Below, in pieces: positions 1-8,339 of a stretch of 34,304 nucleotides of DNA. Source of the DNA: an uncultured bacterium (GTDB lineage Bacteria > Bacillota_I > Bacilli_A > RFN20 > CAG-826); assembly GCA_949296775.1 (NCBI GenBank), contig CASFQA010000002.1, forward strand, positions 1-34,304. The letters run 5' to 3'. Made by a program: the position numbers and the translations under genes. Position 1 is the first letter of the stretch, and each line of letters starts with the position of its first letter. The notes beneath the pieces were generated by a model, which ran no database searches, was not told the origin of the DNA, and saw only the letters and a list, made by a program, of their open reading frames with translations.

Positions 1-1
1 G

Positions 2-73
2 ATCGCCTACGAGAAGAAGGAAAAGATAATCAAGGAGGCAAAAGCCAAGAAGGAATCGGAACCTAAAAATTAG
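2..73 (+). CDS. C-terminal end of an unknown lysine-rich protein (partial)
   Basis: Frame 2 is open from the window edge to TAG at 71-73. It encodes 23 residues rich in Lys and Glu (begins IAYEKKEKII, ends ESEPKN). Such a charged tail is typical of a protein C-terminus but does not identify a family. The other two frames give less protein-like peptides. The gene is convergent with rplQ. No + strand terminator is seen behind it. Confidence 0.45.
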   Translation: MAYEKKEKIIKEAKAKKESEPKN

Positions 74-200
74 GTGTCTACAAAACGTTTACTAGTGCAG
101 CAGTACGGTGGTAACCGAAAAGCGGACACATCAAAACGCGCAGATTCCAATAGATTCTTTAGCACTGAATATTCGCGCAGAACCCTTATAAGTGCAACAA

Positions 201-221
201 GAAAACCCTGCCGAAGCAGGG
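201..221 (-). terminator. Rho-independent terminator of the ribosomal operon
   Basis: Read on the minus strand this is CCCTGC-TTCG-GCAGGG followed by TTTTC. That is a perfect 6-bp stem closed by the extra-stable C(UUCG)G tetraloop, then a short U tract. It lies 21 nt past the rplQ stop codon, as expected for the end of the long S10-spc-alpha transcript. The + strand side has no T run, so it serves the minus strand only. Confidence 0.85.
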
Positions 222-242
222 TAATCTGAGTAACGGCGATAA

Positions 243-647
243 TTACTTATCGGACCAACGGACGAGGGTAACCTCAGCCGAATCGCCCCGGCGGAGCCCG
301 AGCTTATAGGCCTTGGTGTAGCCGCCGTTGCGGTCTTTCATCCGCGGGCCAATCTCATTGAAGAGCTTGTCGAGGGCGGTTTTCCCGTCCTTATCGACGA
401 CGGTCGGCCGGACGACTTGGGCGGCAAGCCGCCGAGCGTGCAAGTCGCCCCGCTTGGCCCAGGTGACGAGCCGGTCAGCCAAGGATTTGAGTTCCTTGGT
501 GACGCCGCTGGTGACTTTGACTTCCTCGTTGAGGATCAAGTCGGTGACGACGTTGCGGAGCATCGACTTGTTCTTCGAGGCGGTATAGCCGGCTTTGAAG
601 CGGACACCCGCTTTGCCGTGGACGTTTTTTCTTCCTTGTGCAGCCAT
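243..647 (-). CDS. rplQ: 50S ribosomal protein L17
   Basis: A 134-residue protein of the large subunit near the exit tunnel. The L17 core is clear: an SKNKSMLRNVVTDLI stretch near residues 24-38, then EEVKVT, and a C-terminal GGYTKAYKL / RRGDSAEVTLV block. It is about 10-15 residues longer at the N-terminus than many bacterial L17 proteins. It is the last gene of the operon. It starts 2 nt after the rpoA stop, so translation is probably coupled to rpoA, and it is followed by the operon terminator at 201-221. rpoA-rplQ is the standard order in Bacilli. Confidence 0.97.
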   Translation of the reverse strand: MAAQGRKNVHGKAGVRFKAGYTASKNKSMLRNVVTDLILNEEVKVTSGVTKELKSLADRLVTWAKRGDLHARRLAAQVVRPTVVDKDGKTALDKLFNEIGPRMKDRNGGYTKAYKLGLRRGDSAEVTLVRWSDK

Positions 648-649
648 TG

Positions 650-1660
650 TTATTCTCCTACGTAATCGCGGAAGTGGAGGCCGAGGTTGGCGAGCTTCTC
701 CTTAACTTCCTTCAGCGACTTCTTGCCGAGGTTGCGGACCTTCATCATCTCCTCCTCGCTCTTGGCGGTGAGTTCGTTGACGGTGGAGATCCCCGCCCGC
801 TTAAGGCAATTGTTGCTGCGGACGCTGAGGTCGAGCTCCTCGATCAGCATTCCGAGGTATTTGTTCTCTTCCGGTTTGACTTCGTCTTTCTCCAACTTGT
901 AGTTGGTGACCTTCTCTTCGAGGGCGACGAAGCGCTGGAAGTGGGCGACGAGCAGCTGGGCTGCCATCGCGACCGCCTCATGGGGAGCGACCGCCCCATT
1001 GGTGGTCACTTCAAGGGTGAGGCAATCAAAGTCGGTATCGTGAAGGACCCGGGTCGGATCGACGTGGAAGGCGACCTTCTCGATCGGCGAGTAATTGGAA
1101 TCGGTGGCGATGACGCCGACGGTGTCGATATGCCGCTCGACCTTGTTCTGCTCGCTGGTCACATAGCCCCGGCCATTGCCGATGAAGATCGACATGACGA
1201 GGTGCCCTTTCTCGTTGATCGAAGCGATTTCGAGATCGGGGTTGATGACCTGGCAGAGCGCCGGGAGCTTGAGATCCCCGGCCTTCAAGACGCAGGGGCC
1301 GGTGACGTCGACGTCGATCCGCTTGAGATCGGTGGTCTCGTCATCGATCCGCAGGACGAGGTCCTTCAGATTGAGGATGATCCCGGTGACGTCGGGCTGA
1401 ACGCCCGGAAGGGCGGTGAACTCGTGGGGGGCGCCTTCGATTTGGACGGCGACCACCGAGGCGCCCGGAAGGGCGCTTAGCAAGACCCGGCGGAGGGCGT
1501 TGCCGACCGTGATCCCGAATCCTCGCTCAAGAGGCTTAACGACGAATTTGGCGTAGTGCTCGGATTCATCGTTGACTTCGATATTGATGTTGACCGGCTC
1601 GAAGGGGTGCGGGAGCTTAAGCTCCGGGGCCAAGGAGTCGGGGTTTTTCGCGTTTGCCAT
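650..1660 (-). CDS. rpoA: DNA-directed RNA polymerase subunit alpha
   Basis: A 336-residue alpha subunit that dimerises to nucleate RNA polymerase assembly. The N-terminal domain (about 1-240) has the characteristic FGITVGNALRRVLLSALPG motif near residues 48-66. After an acidic linker the C-terminal domain (about 260-330) contains the helix-hairpin-helix region LKRAGISTVNEL and RNLGKKSLKEVKEKL, which contacts UP elements and activators. Length is slightly above the 314-330 usual in Bacillota. It begins 35 nt after rpsK with a good SD (AGGAGG in TCAGGAGGTAAAGAA) and is coupled to rplQ. Confidence 0.98.
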   Translation of the reverse strand: MANAKNPDSLAPELKLPHPFEPVNINIEVNDESEHYAKFVVKPLERGFGITVGNALRRVLLSALPGASVVAVQIEGAPHEFTALPGVQPDVTGIILNLKDLVLRIDDETTDLKRIDVDVTGPCVLKAGDLKLPALCQVINPDLEIASINEKGHLVMSIFIGNGRGYVTSEQNKVERHIDTVGVIATDSNYSPIEKVAFHVDPTRVLHDTDFDCLTLEVTTNGAVAPHEAVAMAAQLLVAHFQRFVALEEKVTNYKLEKDEVKPEENKYLGMLIEELDLSVRSNNCLKRAGISTVNELTAKSEEEMMKVRNLGKKSLKEVKEKLANLGLHFRDYVGE

Positions 1661-1695
1661 TTCTTTACCTCCTGATGGTTAAGCGGAATAGCGGA

Positions 1696-2103
1696 CTAGC
1701 CGCGAGGACGCTTCGGGGGACGGCATCCGTTGTGGGGGATCGGGGTGGTGTCTTCGATTGAGAGGACCTGCAACCCGGCGGTGGCAAGGGCCCGAACGGC
1801 CGATTCGCGGCCGGCGCCGGGGCCTTTGACCTCGACGTCAACCTGGCGGAGGCCTTGGTCATAGGCGGTCTTGCCCGCCGCTTGCGAAGCGAGCTGAGCG
1901 GCGAACGGGGTCGATTTCTTCGCCCCTTTGTAGCCGAGGGCGCCCGCCGAGCTCCAGGCGATGACATTGCCTTGCTGATCGGTGATGGTGACGATGGTGT
2001 TGTTGAAGGTGGCGTGGATATGGGCGACGCCGCGGGTGAAACTCCGCTTGATCTTCTTCTTGCGGGCGGTGGTGGATTTGCCTTTGGTCTTGGTGTTAGC
2101 CAT
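1696..2103 (-). CDS. rpsK: 30S ribosomal protein S11
   Basis: A 135-residue platform protein of the small subunit. S11 hallmarks are visible: [18 protein letters not shown] near residues 25-42, [21 protein letters not shown], and the C-terminal [18 protein letters not shown]. The N-terminus (about 20 residues) is Lys/Thr-rich. It follows rpsM by 14 nt with an AGGAGG-type SD. Gene order rpsM-rpsK-rpoA-rplQ is that of the Bacillus alpha operon. Confidence 0.98.
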   Translation of the reverse strand: MANTKTKGKSTTARKKKIKRSFTRGVAHIHATFNNTIVTITDQQGNVIAWSSAGALGYKGAKKSTPFAAQLASQAAGKTAYDQGLRQVDVEVKGPGAGRESAVRALATAGLQVLSIEDTTPIPHNGCRPPKRPRG

Positions 2104-2117
2104 TTTCTTATCCCTCC

Positions 2118-2492
2118 TTACTTAGTCGCCTGCTTCTTGTTGGCGATGGTCTTCCGCTTGCCCTTGCGGGTCCGAGCGTTGGTCCGGGTCCGCTGACCGC
2201 GAACCGGCAGGCCCCGCTTATGCCGGATGCCACGATAGCAGCCGATTTCGGTGAGGCGTTTGATGTTGAGGGCGGTCTCGCGGCGGAGGTCGCCTTCGGT
2301 GTGGTATTTGCTGACCTCGTTCCGGAGAGCGGTCAATTGCTCATCGGTGAGGTCCTTGGTCCGGATATCGACGTTGACCCCGGTCGCGGCGCAGATTTTC
2401 TCCGCGGTCGAGGGGCCGATGCCGTAGATGTAGGTAAGGGAAACGACGATGCGCTTCTCGTTGGGGATATCGACCCCGACAATACGTGCCAT
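2118..2492 (-). CDS. rpsM: 30S ribosomal protein S13
   Basis: A 124-residue head protein of the small subunit that contacts the P-site tRNA. It begins [19 protein letters not shown], has the YGIG motif near residues 24-27, and ends with the basic [19 protein letters not shown] segment plus a Lys-rich tail. Length is normal. It follows rpmJ by 21 nt with an AAAGGAG SD. Confidence 0.98.
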   Translation of the reverse strand: MARIVGVDIPNEKRIVVSLTYIYGIGPSTAEKICAATGVNVDIRTKDLTDEQLTALRNEVSKYHTEGDLRRETALNIKRLTEIGCYRGIRHKRGLPVRGQRTRTNARTRKGKRKTIANKKQATK

Positions 2493-2513
2493 ATTCTGTT
2501 AACTCCTTTTGGC

Positions 2514-2627
2514 TCAACCCTGACGCTGCTTATGCTTGGGGTTGGAGCAGATGACCATGACTTTGCCATGGCGCCGAATGACTTTGCATTTGTCGCAAAT
2601 CGGCTTGACGGACGGTCTGACTTTCAT
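2514..2627 (-). CDS. rpmJ: 50S ribosomal protein L36 (zinc-binding form)
   Basis: A 37-residue small gene. The protein begins [17 protein letters not shown] and ends NPKHKQRQG. The zinc ligands C11, C14, C27 and H32 are all present, so this is the C+ paralog. The start is ATG at 2627-2625, preceded by AAAGGAG; the stop is TGA. It sits between infA and rpsM, the usual position. Confidence 0.96.
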   Translation of the reverse strand: MKVRPSVKPICDKCKVIRRHGKVMVICSNPKHKQRQG

Positions 2628-2640
2628 TTTCTTTACTCCT

Positions 2641-2843
2641 TTAGTTCCGATGACGGAACGTGATGCGCCCACGTGTTAAATCGTAAGGTGAGAATTGGAC
2701 CGTGACCCGATCGCCGGGGAGAATGCGGATGTAATTCATCCGGATTTTGCCCCGGCTCCGTTGGCGAGCTTCACCTTGAAGTTGGTGCCGGGAAGGCACT
2801 CGATGACGGTCGCCTCGACTTCAATGCAGTCCTCTTTGCTCAA
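2641..2843 (-). pseudogene. infA: Translation initiation factor IF-1 gene with an internal 19-nt loss and frameshift
   Basis: Both ends of IF-1 are clear. From a TTG start at 2843, behind AAAAGGAGG, one frame reads [18 protein letters not shown].., ending at LANG. After about 5 nt a second frame carries [13 protein letters not shown], then [12 protein letters not shown] and TAA at 2641. In IF-1 proteins eight residues (like HEVLAHIS) lie between the Asn-Gly and the Gly-Lys. Here 5 nt stand where 24 are expected, a net loss of 19 nt around 2744-2756. The first frame therefore stops after about 35 codons at a TGA. An intact gene would encode 73 residues, close to the family's 72. IF-1 is normally essential, so this is either an assembly or sequencing deletion or a real lesion compensated elsewhere. 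Order map-infA-rpmJ is normal. Confidence 0.85.
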
Positions 2844-2857
2844 GTTGCTTCCTCCTT

Positions 2858-3607
2858 TTAGAGTTGGGTTAGGATCCGATAACCGGAACTGGTGACGGCG
2901 AGGGTGTTCTCGTAATGGGCGGTCAAGCCCCCGTCTTTGGCCACCACCGTCCAGCCGTCTTTCATGATGCGGACGGCGTTATGGTGTTCGAGGATCATCG
3001 GCTCGATGCAGATGGTCATCCCTTCCCGCAATATCGGCCCGGTGCCGGGCTCGCCATAGCAGGGGATGTAAGGGTCTTCATGCATCGAGGTCCCGATCCC
3101 GTGGCCGGTGAAGTCACGGGGAACCGAGCAGCCGTATTTGGCGGCCGTCGCTTCGATCGCGTGGCTGATGTCGCCTAGATGAACCCCGGGCCGGACTAAG
3201 GAGACCGCGGCTTGGAAGCATTCCTCGGCGATTTTGATCATCCGAAGGGCCCTTTCGCCGCAGATGCCGACCGGATAGGTCCGGCAGGCGTCCCCGACAT
3301 AGCCGTTTTTGGTGGCGCAGAGGTCGAGGGAGACGATGTCCCCGTCCCGGAGGATCTTCTTTTCCGAAGGGATCCCGTGGAGGATGACTTCGTTGACTGA
3401 GGCGCAGATGCTGGCCGGGTAGCCTTGGTATCCGAGCTCGGAGGGGATGGCCCCTTCGCGCCGGATGACGGCTTCGGCGGCGTCGTTGAGCTCAAGGGTG
3501 GAGACCCCTGGTTTGACTAGGGGCCCCACTTCCTCGAATACTTTGGCGACGACGCGGCCAGCTTCGGCCATCAATTCGATTTCCCGAGGGGATTTGATGA
3601 TGATCAC
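2858..3607 (-). CDS. map: Methionine aminopeptidase, type I
   Basis: A 249-residue cytosolic metallo-enzyme that removes the initiator Met from nascent proteins. The full active site of the family is visible: H78 (in LHGIP), and metal ligands D95 (SLDLC), D106 (GDACR), H169 (TGHGIG), E202 (IEPM) and E233 (YENT). Length is normal and there is no N-terminal zinc-finger extension. The start overlaps the adk stop by 4 nt (ATGA), so the two are translationally coupled. The adk-map-infA order is standard. Confidence 0.97.
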   Translation of the reverse strand: MIIIKSPREIELMAEAGRVVAKVFEEVGPLVKPGVSTLELNDAAEAVIRREGAIPSELGYQGYPASICASVNEVILHGIPSEKKILRDGDIVSLDLCATKNGYVGDACRTYPVGICGERALRMIKIAEECFQAAVSLVRPGVHLGDISHAIEATAAKYGCSVPRDFTGHGIGTSMHEDPYIPCYGEPGTGPILREGMTICIEPMILEHHNAVRIMKDGWTVVAKDGGLTAHYENTLAVTSSGYRILTQL

Positions 3608-4257
3608 TTCAACGCCTCGAGCGTCGCCGAGATCTCATCGAGCAGCTCTTCGAGGGGTTTGGTCCCATCGAAGCACTTATAGAGCCCTTTGGCTTTATAG
3701 AACTCGACGAGCGGCTGGGTCTGTTTGTAGTAGTTGTCGAGCCGGGTTTTGAACGACTCGGCATTATCGTCCTTCCGTTGGATGAGCTCCGCCCCGCAGC
3801 GGTCGCAGATCCCCTCGACCGCCGGCTTCATCGTATCGACGTGATACGAGGCCCCGCATTTGGGGCAAACCCGGCGCCCGGAGATCCGGCGGATAAGCTC
3901 GGATTCGGGGACGTCGAGGTCGATGACCAAGCTGACCGGGCGATCGATCTGCTTCCCCATTTCCTCCAAGGCTTCGGCCTGAGGGATGGTCCGGGGGAAG
4001 CCGTCGAGCAAGTAACCGGCGGCGCAGTCATCCTGGCTCAACCGTTCCTTGACCAAGCCGCAGGTGACGTCGTCGGGGACTAAGTCGCCCCGGGCGATGA
4101 TGGCCTGGGCTTGAAGCCCTAACGGGGTCTTCTTGGCGATGGCCTCGCGGAACATATCCCCGGTGGAGATATGGGGCAGGTGGAACTTGTCGACTAAGTG
4201 GGTGGCCTGGGTGCCTTTCCCGGCGCCCGGCGGCCCCATCAAGATGATGTTGAGCAT
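3604..4257 (-). CDS. adk: Adenylate kinase (zinc-LID type)
   Basis: A 217-residue enzyme that interconverts AMP + ATP and 2 ADP. The P-loop GPPGAGKGT lies at residues 8-16, the AMP-binding STGDMFR near 31-37, and LLDGFPRT near 83-90. The LID carries two CxxC pairs (CPKC and CDRC), so it is the long, zinc-binding form common in Gram-positives. It starts 3 nt after the secY stop. Confidence 0.98.
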   Translation of the reverse strand: MLNIILMGPPGAGKGTQATHLVDKFHLPHISTGDMFREAIAKKTPLGLQAQAIIARGDLVPDDVTCGLVKERLSQDDCAAGYLLDGFPRTIPQAEALEEMGKQIDRPVSLVIDLDVPESELIRRISGRRVCPKCGASYHVDTMKPAVEGICDRCGAELIQRKDDNAESFKTRLDNYYKQTQPLVEFYKAKGLYKCFDGTKPLEELLDEISATLEALK

Positions 4258-4260
4258 TGA

Positions 4261-5619
4261 TTACATTCCTCCGGATACTTCTTCGAACGACTTGCCAGCC
4301 AGCAAGCCATCGATCTGGTTGTTGAGCTCGATGCAGACGCCGACGATGATGATCATGCCGGTGCCGCCGATGGCCAAGCTCGAATCGTTCCCGAAGACCC
4401 CGGAGAGAACCAGGATGAGCGGAAGCGCCGAGATGGCGGCGAGGGCGAGGGCCCCGATGCAGGTGACGCGGTTGAGGACCTTGCCGACGTAACGGGCGGT
4501 TTCCTTACCCGGGCGGATGCCGGGGATGAAGGAGCCGTTGCGCTGGAAGTTCTCGGAGAGCTGCTCCGGGTCCATCTGCATTTGGGCGTAGAAGAAGGCG
4601 AAGACGATGATGAGGGCCAAATAGATCAACAAGCCCCAAGGCATCCCCCACGTCTCCCCGTTGAACCAAGGCATCTCATACATCTCGGAGTAGGAGAAGA
4701 TGGTCAGCCACTTGGCTTCGCTGGCCTCGGGCGAGATGAAGCTCGCGATGACCGAGGGGGCCATCATGATCGAGGAAGCGAAGATAACCGGGATGACGCC
4801 GGCCGAGTTGACTTTAATCGGCAGGTAACTAGCCTTGCTCATCGAAGCCGAGGGACCGGATTTCCCGGCGTGTTGGACCGGAATCTTCCGGCGGCTGGTC
4901 TCGAAGAAGACGACCCCGGCGATAATGAGGATGAAGGCGAGGATGTAGAGGGCGAATTGGAAGGCCCCGGTGATAAGCTCAGTCGAGCTGTGGTCGAGGT
5001 TGGCGGTAATCCACTTCGTCCAAGCGGTCGAGAGCTGAACCGGCAGGCTGCGGACGCAGCCGGCGAAGATGACGACGGAGATGCCGTTGCCGAGCCCCTT
5101 CTCGGTGATCTGGTCGCCTAGCCACATGGTGAGCATCGCCCCGGCCAAGAGGACCGTGACGATGTAGGCGTAGGTCCAGAAGTTATCCTCCATCGTAAGG
5201 CTGATATAGGAGTTGTTCTGCATCGTCATGATGATCCCATAGGCCTGGACCGCCCCAAGCAGGAGGGTCAGGTAACGGGTCGCCATTTCGATTTTCTTTC
5301 GGCCGTACTGGCCTTGCTTGCTAAGTTCAGTCAAGGCCGGCAAGACGTCTTTCGAGAGCAACTGGATGATGATCTGGGCGGTAATGTAAGGGGAGACGCC
5401 TAAGGCGAACACGGAGAAGTTCGACAAGGCACCGCCGCCGAGAAGGTCCATCATGGCGATGGCGTTGCCGGAATTAAGCGCATCGCTTAACTCGGAGCCG
5501 ACGCTGACGCCCGGGACCGTGATAGCCGCCCCGATTCTGAGCACGAACAATATCATGACCGTGAAGAATATCCGGCCGACGATATCTTTGTTTTTGAAGA
5601 TCGAGACGAACTTTTTCAT
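4261..5619 (-). CDS. secY: Protein translocase channel subunit SecY
   Basis: A 452-residue inner membrane channel with about ten hydrophobic segments. It exports unfolded proteins with SecE/SecG and SecA. Landmarks are VRIGAAITVPG-like first helix sequence, the SNFSVFALGVSPYITAQIIIQLL plug/TM2 region, TEKGLGNGIS, and the RPGKETARYV loop near the C-terminal third. Length is slightly above the usual 430-440. The start overlaps the rplO stop by one base (TAATG), so translation is coupled. Confidence 0.98.
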   Translation of the reverse strand: MKKFVSIFKNKDIVGRIFFTVMILFVLRIGAAITVPGVSVGSELSDALNSGNAIAMMDLLGGGALSNFSVFALGVSPYITAQIIIQLLSKDVLPALTELSKQGQYGRKKIEMATRYLTLLLGAVQAYGIIMTMQNNSYISLTMEDNFWTYAYIVTVLLAGAMLTMWLGDQITEKGLGNGISVVIFAGCVRSLPVQLSTAWTKWITANLDHSSTELITGAFQFALYILAFILIIAGVVFFETSRRKIPVQHAGKSGPSASMSKASYLPIKVNSAGVIPVIFASSIMMAPSVIASFISPEASEAKWLTIFSYSEMYEMPWFNGETWGMPWGLLIYLALIIVFAFFYAQMQMDPEQLSENFQRNGSFIPGIRPGKETARYVGKVLNRVTCIGALALAAISALPLILVLSGVFGNDSSLAIGGTGMIIIVGVCIELNNQIDGLLAGKSFEEVSGGM

Positions 5620-6071
5620 TATTCGATGACCTTGGCCTCTCCGCCTTTGTCCTCGATCGCTTTCTTAGCCGAGGCCGAGAAGGCTTTGGCTTCGACGATC
5701 AATTTCTTGGAAAGGGTTCCTTTCCCGAGGATTTTAACACCATCGAACTCTTTCTTGATGATGTTCTTTTCGCGGAGGGTGACCGCATTGACCGTTTCGC
5801 CGTCCTTGAAGGCGTTCAACCGATCGAGGTTAACGGCGACATAGACGATGCGGCGGTTCTTATGCGATTTGCGGAAACCGAATTTCGGGAGCCGGCGGGC
5901 GATCGGGGTCTGGCCGCCTTCGTACCCGTTTTTCTTGGTGTGCGAGTGGGCGCCTTGGCCTTTCATGCCCTTGCCGGCGGTCTTGCCGTTGCCGCTGCCC
6001 CGGCCCCGCCCCTTGCGGAAGCTATCGGTCCGGGCTCCGGCGGCGTTTTGGAGGTTCGATAGGGATGACAT
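5619..6071 (-). CDS. rplO: 50S ribosomal protein L15
   Basis: A 150-residue protein of the large subunit. The Gly/Arg-rich N-terminal extension (GRGRGSGNGKTAGKGMKGQ, residues about 21-39), which threads into 23S rRNA, and the PIARRLPKFGF motif identify L15. It starts only 2 nt after the rpsE stop. In Bacillus rpmD (L30) would sit here, and there is no room for it. Confidence 0.97.
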   Translation of the reverse strand: MSSLSNLQNAAGARTDSFRKGRGRGSGNGKTAGKGMKGQGAHSHTKKNGYEGGQTPIARRLPKFGFRKSHKNRRIVYVAVNLDRLNAFKDGETVNAVTLREKNIIKKEFDGVKILGKGTLSKKLIVEAKAFSASAKKAIEDKGGEAKVIE

Positions 6072-6073
6072 GT

Positions 6074-6793
6074 TTATTTATCTCCTTTCTCGTGGCTCTT
6101 GTTGGCCCGGCGAGCTTTCAGTTCCTCTTCGGTCTTGAGGCCGCGGAGGAGCATGACCTCGTCGTAGCGCTTGAGCGCATTAAGCCCGGCATGGGTCGCC
6201 CGGATGACGTTGATCGGCGCGCGGGAGCCATAGACCTTGGAAACCAGGTTCTTGACCCCGGCGAGCTCAACGATGGCCCGGACCGGCCCACCGGCGACGA
6301 TGCCGGTGCCCGGGCGAGCGGGTTTGAGGACGACTTTGGTCGAGCCGTAGACGCCGATGACGTCATGGGCGATGGTGCCGTTGGCGTTGATCTCGATGGT
6401 GCTCATCCCCTTGCGGGCTTTGGCAAGCGCCTTCTTGATGGCATCGGGGACCTCGCTCGATTTGCAGAGGGCGAAGCCATAACGGCCCTTGCCATCGCCG
6501 ACGACGGCTAAGGCCGAGAAGCGGACGTGCTTGCCGCCTTGGACGGTTTTGGAGATGCGGTTGATCTTGACCACCCGCTCGGCGAAATCGTCGACGTTGC
6601 GGCGGAAGCCACCCCGGCCACCCCGTCTTTCCGACGGGCGGCCTTTCCGGGAGCCGTATTTCCTATCGCCCGGGCGGGCGGCGGAAGCGGAGCCATGGGG
6701 TTCGTAACCCTGGGCATTATCCTCGGCGGCGACTTCTTCGGTATTTTCTTCCGCGGGGGTCTCCGCGGCGATGTTCTTTTCTTCTTCCATCAT
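6074..6793 (-). CDS. rpsE: 30S ribosomal protein S5 with a long N-terminal extension
   Basis: A 239-residue protein; ordinary bacterial S5 is about 166. The conserved part begins near residue 66 (DFAERVVKINRISK, then VQGGKHVRFSALAVVGD, then GRYGFALCKSSEVPDAI) and runs to the end. The first 65 or so residues are extra: an acidic Glu/Ala-rich stretch (about 1-32) followed by a basic Gly/Arg-rich stretch (about 40-65). S5 shapes the mRNA entry site and decoding fidelity, so the extension would sit on the solvent side near mRNA entry; that placement is inference. Two Met codons begin the frame; either could be used. Confidence 0.97.
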   Translation of the reverse strand: MMEEEKNIAAETPAEENTEEVAAEDNAQGYEPHGSASAARPGDRKYGSRKGRPSERRGGRGGFRRNVDDFAERVVKINRISKTVQGGKHVRFSALAVVGDGKGRYGFALCKSSEVPDAIKKALAKARKGMSTIEINANGTIAHDVIGVYGSTKVVLKPARPGTGIVAGGPVRAIVELAGVKNLVSKVYGSRAPINVIRATHAGLNALKRYDEVMLLRGLKTEEELKARRANKSHEKGDK

Positions 6794-6801
6794 GAATCTC
6801 C

Positions 6802-7158
6802 TTAGAACTTGAGACCCGCTTCGCGAGCGGCGTCGGCGAGGGCGGCGACCCGGCCGTGGTAGATGTATCCGCCACGGTCGAAGACGACCTTCTCGATGCC
6901 TTTGGCTTTGGCTTTTTCAGCTAAGTCGGCCCCGACTTTGGCGGCGGCTTCGCAGTTGCCGCCATTGGCGAGGTGAAGCTGGGTGGACGAGGAGGAGACC
7001 AAGGTGACGCCTTTTTCGTCATCGATGATCTGAGCTTCGATGTTCTTGTTGGAGCGATAGACGCATAGACGCGGGGTCTCGGCGGTGCCGGAGACTTTCT
7101 CCCGCACCCGAAGGTGACGGCGGAGACGGATGCTGTTTCTCGATTCTTTCGCGATCAT
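6802..7158 (-). CDS. rplR: 50S ribosomal protein L18
   Basis: A 118-residue 5S rRNA-binding protein. [35 protein letters not shown] near residues 11-45 and the C-terminal [24 protein letters not shown] are typical. Length is normal, with 8 nt to rpsE and 15 nt from rplF. Confidence 0.98.
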   Translation of the reverse strand: MIAKESRNSIRLRRHLRVREKVSGTAETPRLCVYRSNKNIEAQIIDDEKGVTLVSSSSTQLHLANGGNCEAAAKVGADLAEKAKAKGIEKVVFDRGGYIYHGRVAALADAAREAGLKF

Positions 7159-7173
7159 AATTCACAGGCTCCT

Positions 7174-7722
7174 TTACTTCTTGCCGCCGGCGGCGCGCTT
7201 GCCTTCCTTGCGGATGATGACTTCGCCCTTGTACTTGATGCCTTTGCCGCCATAGGGCTCCGGCCGCTTGGTGTCGTGGATGAGGGCGGCGGTCTGGCCG
7301 ACTTTCTGTTTGTCGATGCCCTCGACCACGATGTGGGTCTCGTCGGTGGCGGAGATCTTCACGCCCTCGACGGGGGTGACGACGACTTCATGGGAGAAGC
7401 CGACGTTGAGGACCAAATCGGTGCCCCGCATGGCGCAGCGGTAGCCGATGCCCGAGATCTCCAGCTCCTTCTTGAACCCCTCGGAGACGCCGACGACGGC
7501 GTTGTGGAGGTTGGCCCGGACGGTGCCGTGCATCTCGAGATCGCGCTGCTCCTCGCCGGCGCGGTGGCAGAGGATGGTGCCGTCTTTGACCTCGACGCTG
7601 ACGTTGCTCGGGAGAGCGACGCTTAATTCGCCTTTGGCTCCTTTGACGGCGACGCTTCCGTCTTTGACTTCGACGGAGACGCCCTCAGGAAGAACGACGG
7701 GTTTGAATCCGATACGTGACAT
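7174..7722 (-). CDS. rplF: 50S ribosomal protein L6
   Basis: A 182-residue protein with the two repeated L6 folds. MSRIGFKPVVLPEGV opens the first; the C-terminal signature IRKPEPYGGKGIKYKGE-like element appears as KRPEPYGGKGIKYKGE near residues 152-167. A short Lys/Arg/Gly tail ends the protein. Length is close to the usual 177-179. It follows rpsH by 15 nt with a GGAGG SD. Confidence 0.98.
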   Translation of the reverse strand: MSRIGFKPVVLPEGVSVEVKDGSVAVKGAKGELSVALPSNVSVEVKDGTILCHRAGEEQRDLEMHGTVRANLHNAVVGVSEGFKKELEISGIGYRCAMRGTDLVLNVGFSHEVVVTPVEGVKISATDETHIVVEGIDKQKVGQTAALIHDTKRPEPYGGKGIKYKGEVIIRKEGKRAAGGKK

Positions 7723-7737
7723 TGCTTTTCCTCCTGT

Positions 7738-8133
7738 TTACCAGACGTAGCAGAGGACTTCGCCGCCGACGTGGGCCTTGCGGGCCTGATGGTCGGTGAG
7801 CAGGCCATTCGGCGTGGAGACGATGGCGATGCCGAGTCCTTTGAGGACGCTGGGGATCTTGTCGGCTTCCGCATAGACGCGGAGGCCCGGCTTGGAGATC
7901 CGCTTCAAGCCGGAGATGACCCTCTCCCCGGAGGAAGAGTACTTGAGGACGATGGTGAGGGTTTTCTTCCCCTTCTCCTCCTCAACGCGATAGGATTCGA
8001 TGAACCCTTGGTTTTTGAGGATCTCGGCGATCCCCTCTTTGATTTTGCTGCTCGGAAGGGAGACTTCCTCGTACCGGAGCTTATTGGCGTTCCGGATCCG
8101 GGTGAGCATATCGGCGATTGGATCAGCGTTCAT
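7738..8133 (-). CDS. rpsH: 30S ribosomal protein S8
   Basis: A 131-residue protein that binds the central domain of 16S rRNA. It begins [14 protein letters not shown] and ends with [26 protein letters not shown], the S8 C-terminal signature. In E. coli S8 represses the spc operon by binding near rplE; I see no specific S8-like mRNA site here. Length and context are normal. Confidence 0.98.
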   Translation of the reverse strand: MNADPIADMLTRIRNANKLRYEEVSLPSSKIKEGIAEILKNQGFIESYRVEEEKGKKTLTIVLKYSSSGERVISGLKRISKPGLRVYAEADKIPSVLKGLGIAIVSTPNGLLTDHQARKAHVGGEVLCYVW

Positions 8134-8149
8134 GTTCTTTCTCCTTTCC

Positions 8150-8335
8150 TTACCACGAGGCCTTCTTCAGCCCCGGGATCTCGCCTTTGTAGGCCATCTC
8201 GCGGAGGCAGATGCGGCAGAGGCCGAAGCGGCGGATGACGCCGTGGGGGCGTCCGCACCGCTTGCAGCGGGTGTATTCGCGGACCGCGAATTTCTGCGGG
8301 CGCGATTTCTTGACGACTAAGCTTTTCTTGGCCAT
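8150..8335 (-). CDS. rpsZ: 30S ribosomal protein S14, zinc-binding type Z
   Basis: A 61-residue short S14. Zinc ligands are present as CKRC (near residues 24-27) and CRIC (near 40-43), which marks the type Z (zinc-dependent) form found in Bacilli rather than the 89-101-residue zinc-free form. It starts 4 nt after the rplE stop, so it is probably translationally coupled. Many annotations call it rpsN type Z. Confidence 0.97.
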   Translation of the reverse strand: MAKKSLVVKKSRPQKFAVREYTRCKRCGRPHGVIRRFGLCRICLREMAYKGEIPGLKKASW

Positions 8336-8339
8336 TTGC

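Noticed and set aside
638-1480. A 280-codon open frame opposite rpoA, and similar long + strand frames such as 10689-11690
   Set aside because: They are antisense to strongly conserved ribosomal operon genes. High G+C leaves the opposite strand open; the translations are acidic and low in complexity, with no SD and no recognisable motif.
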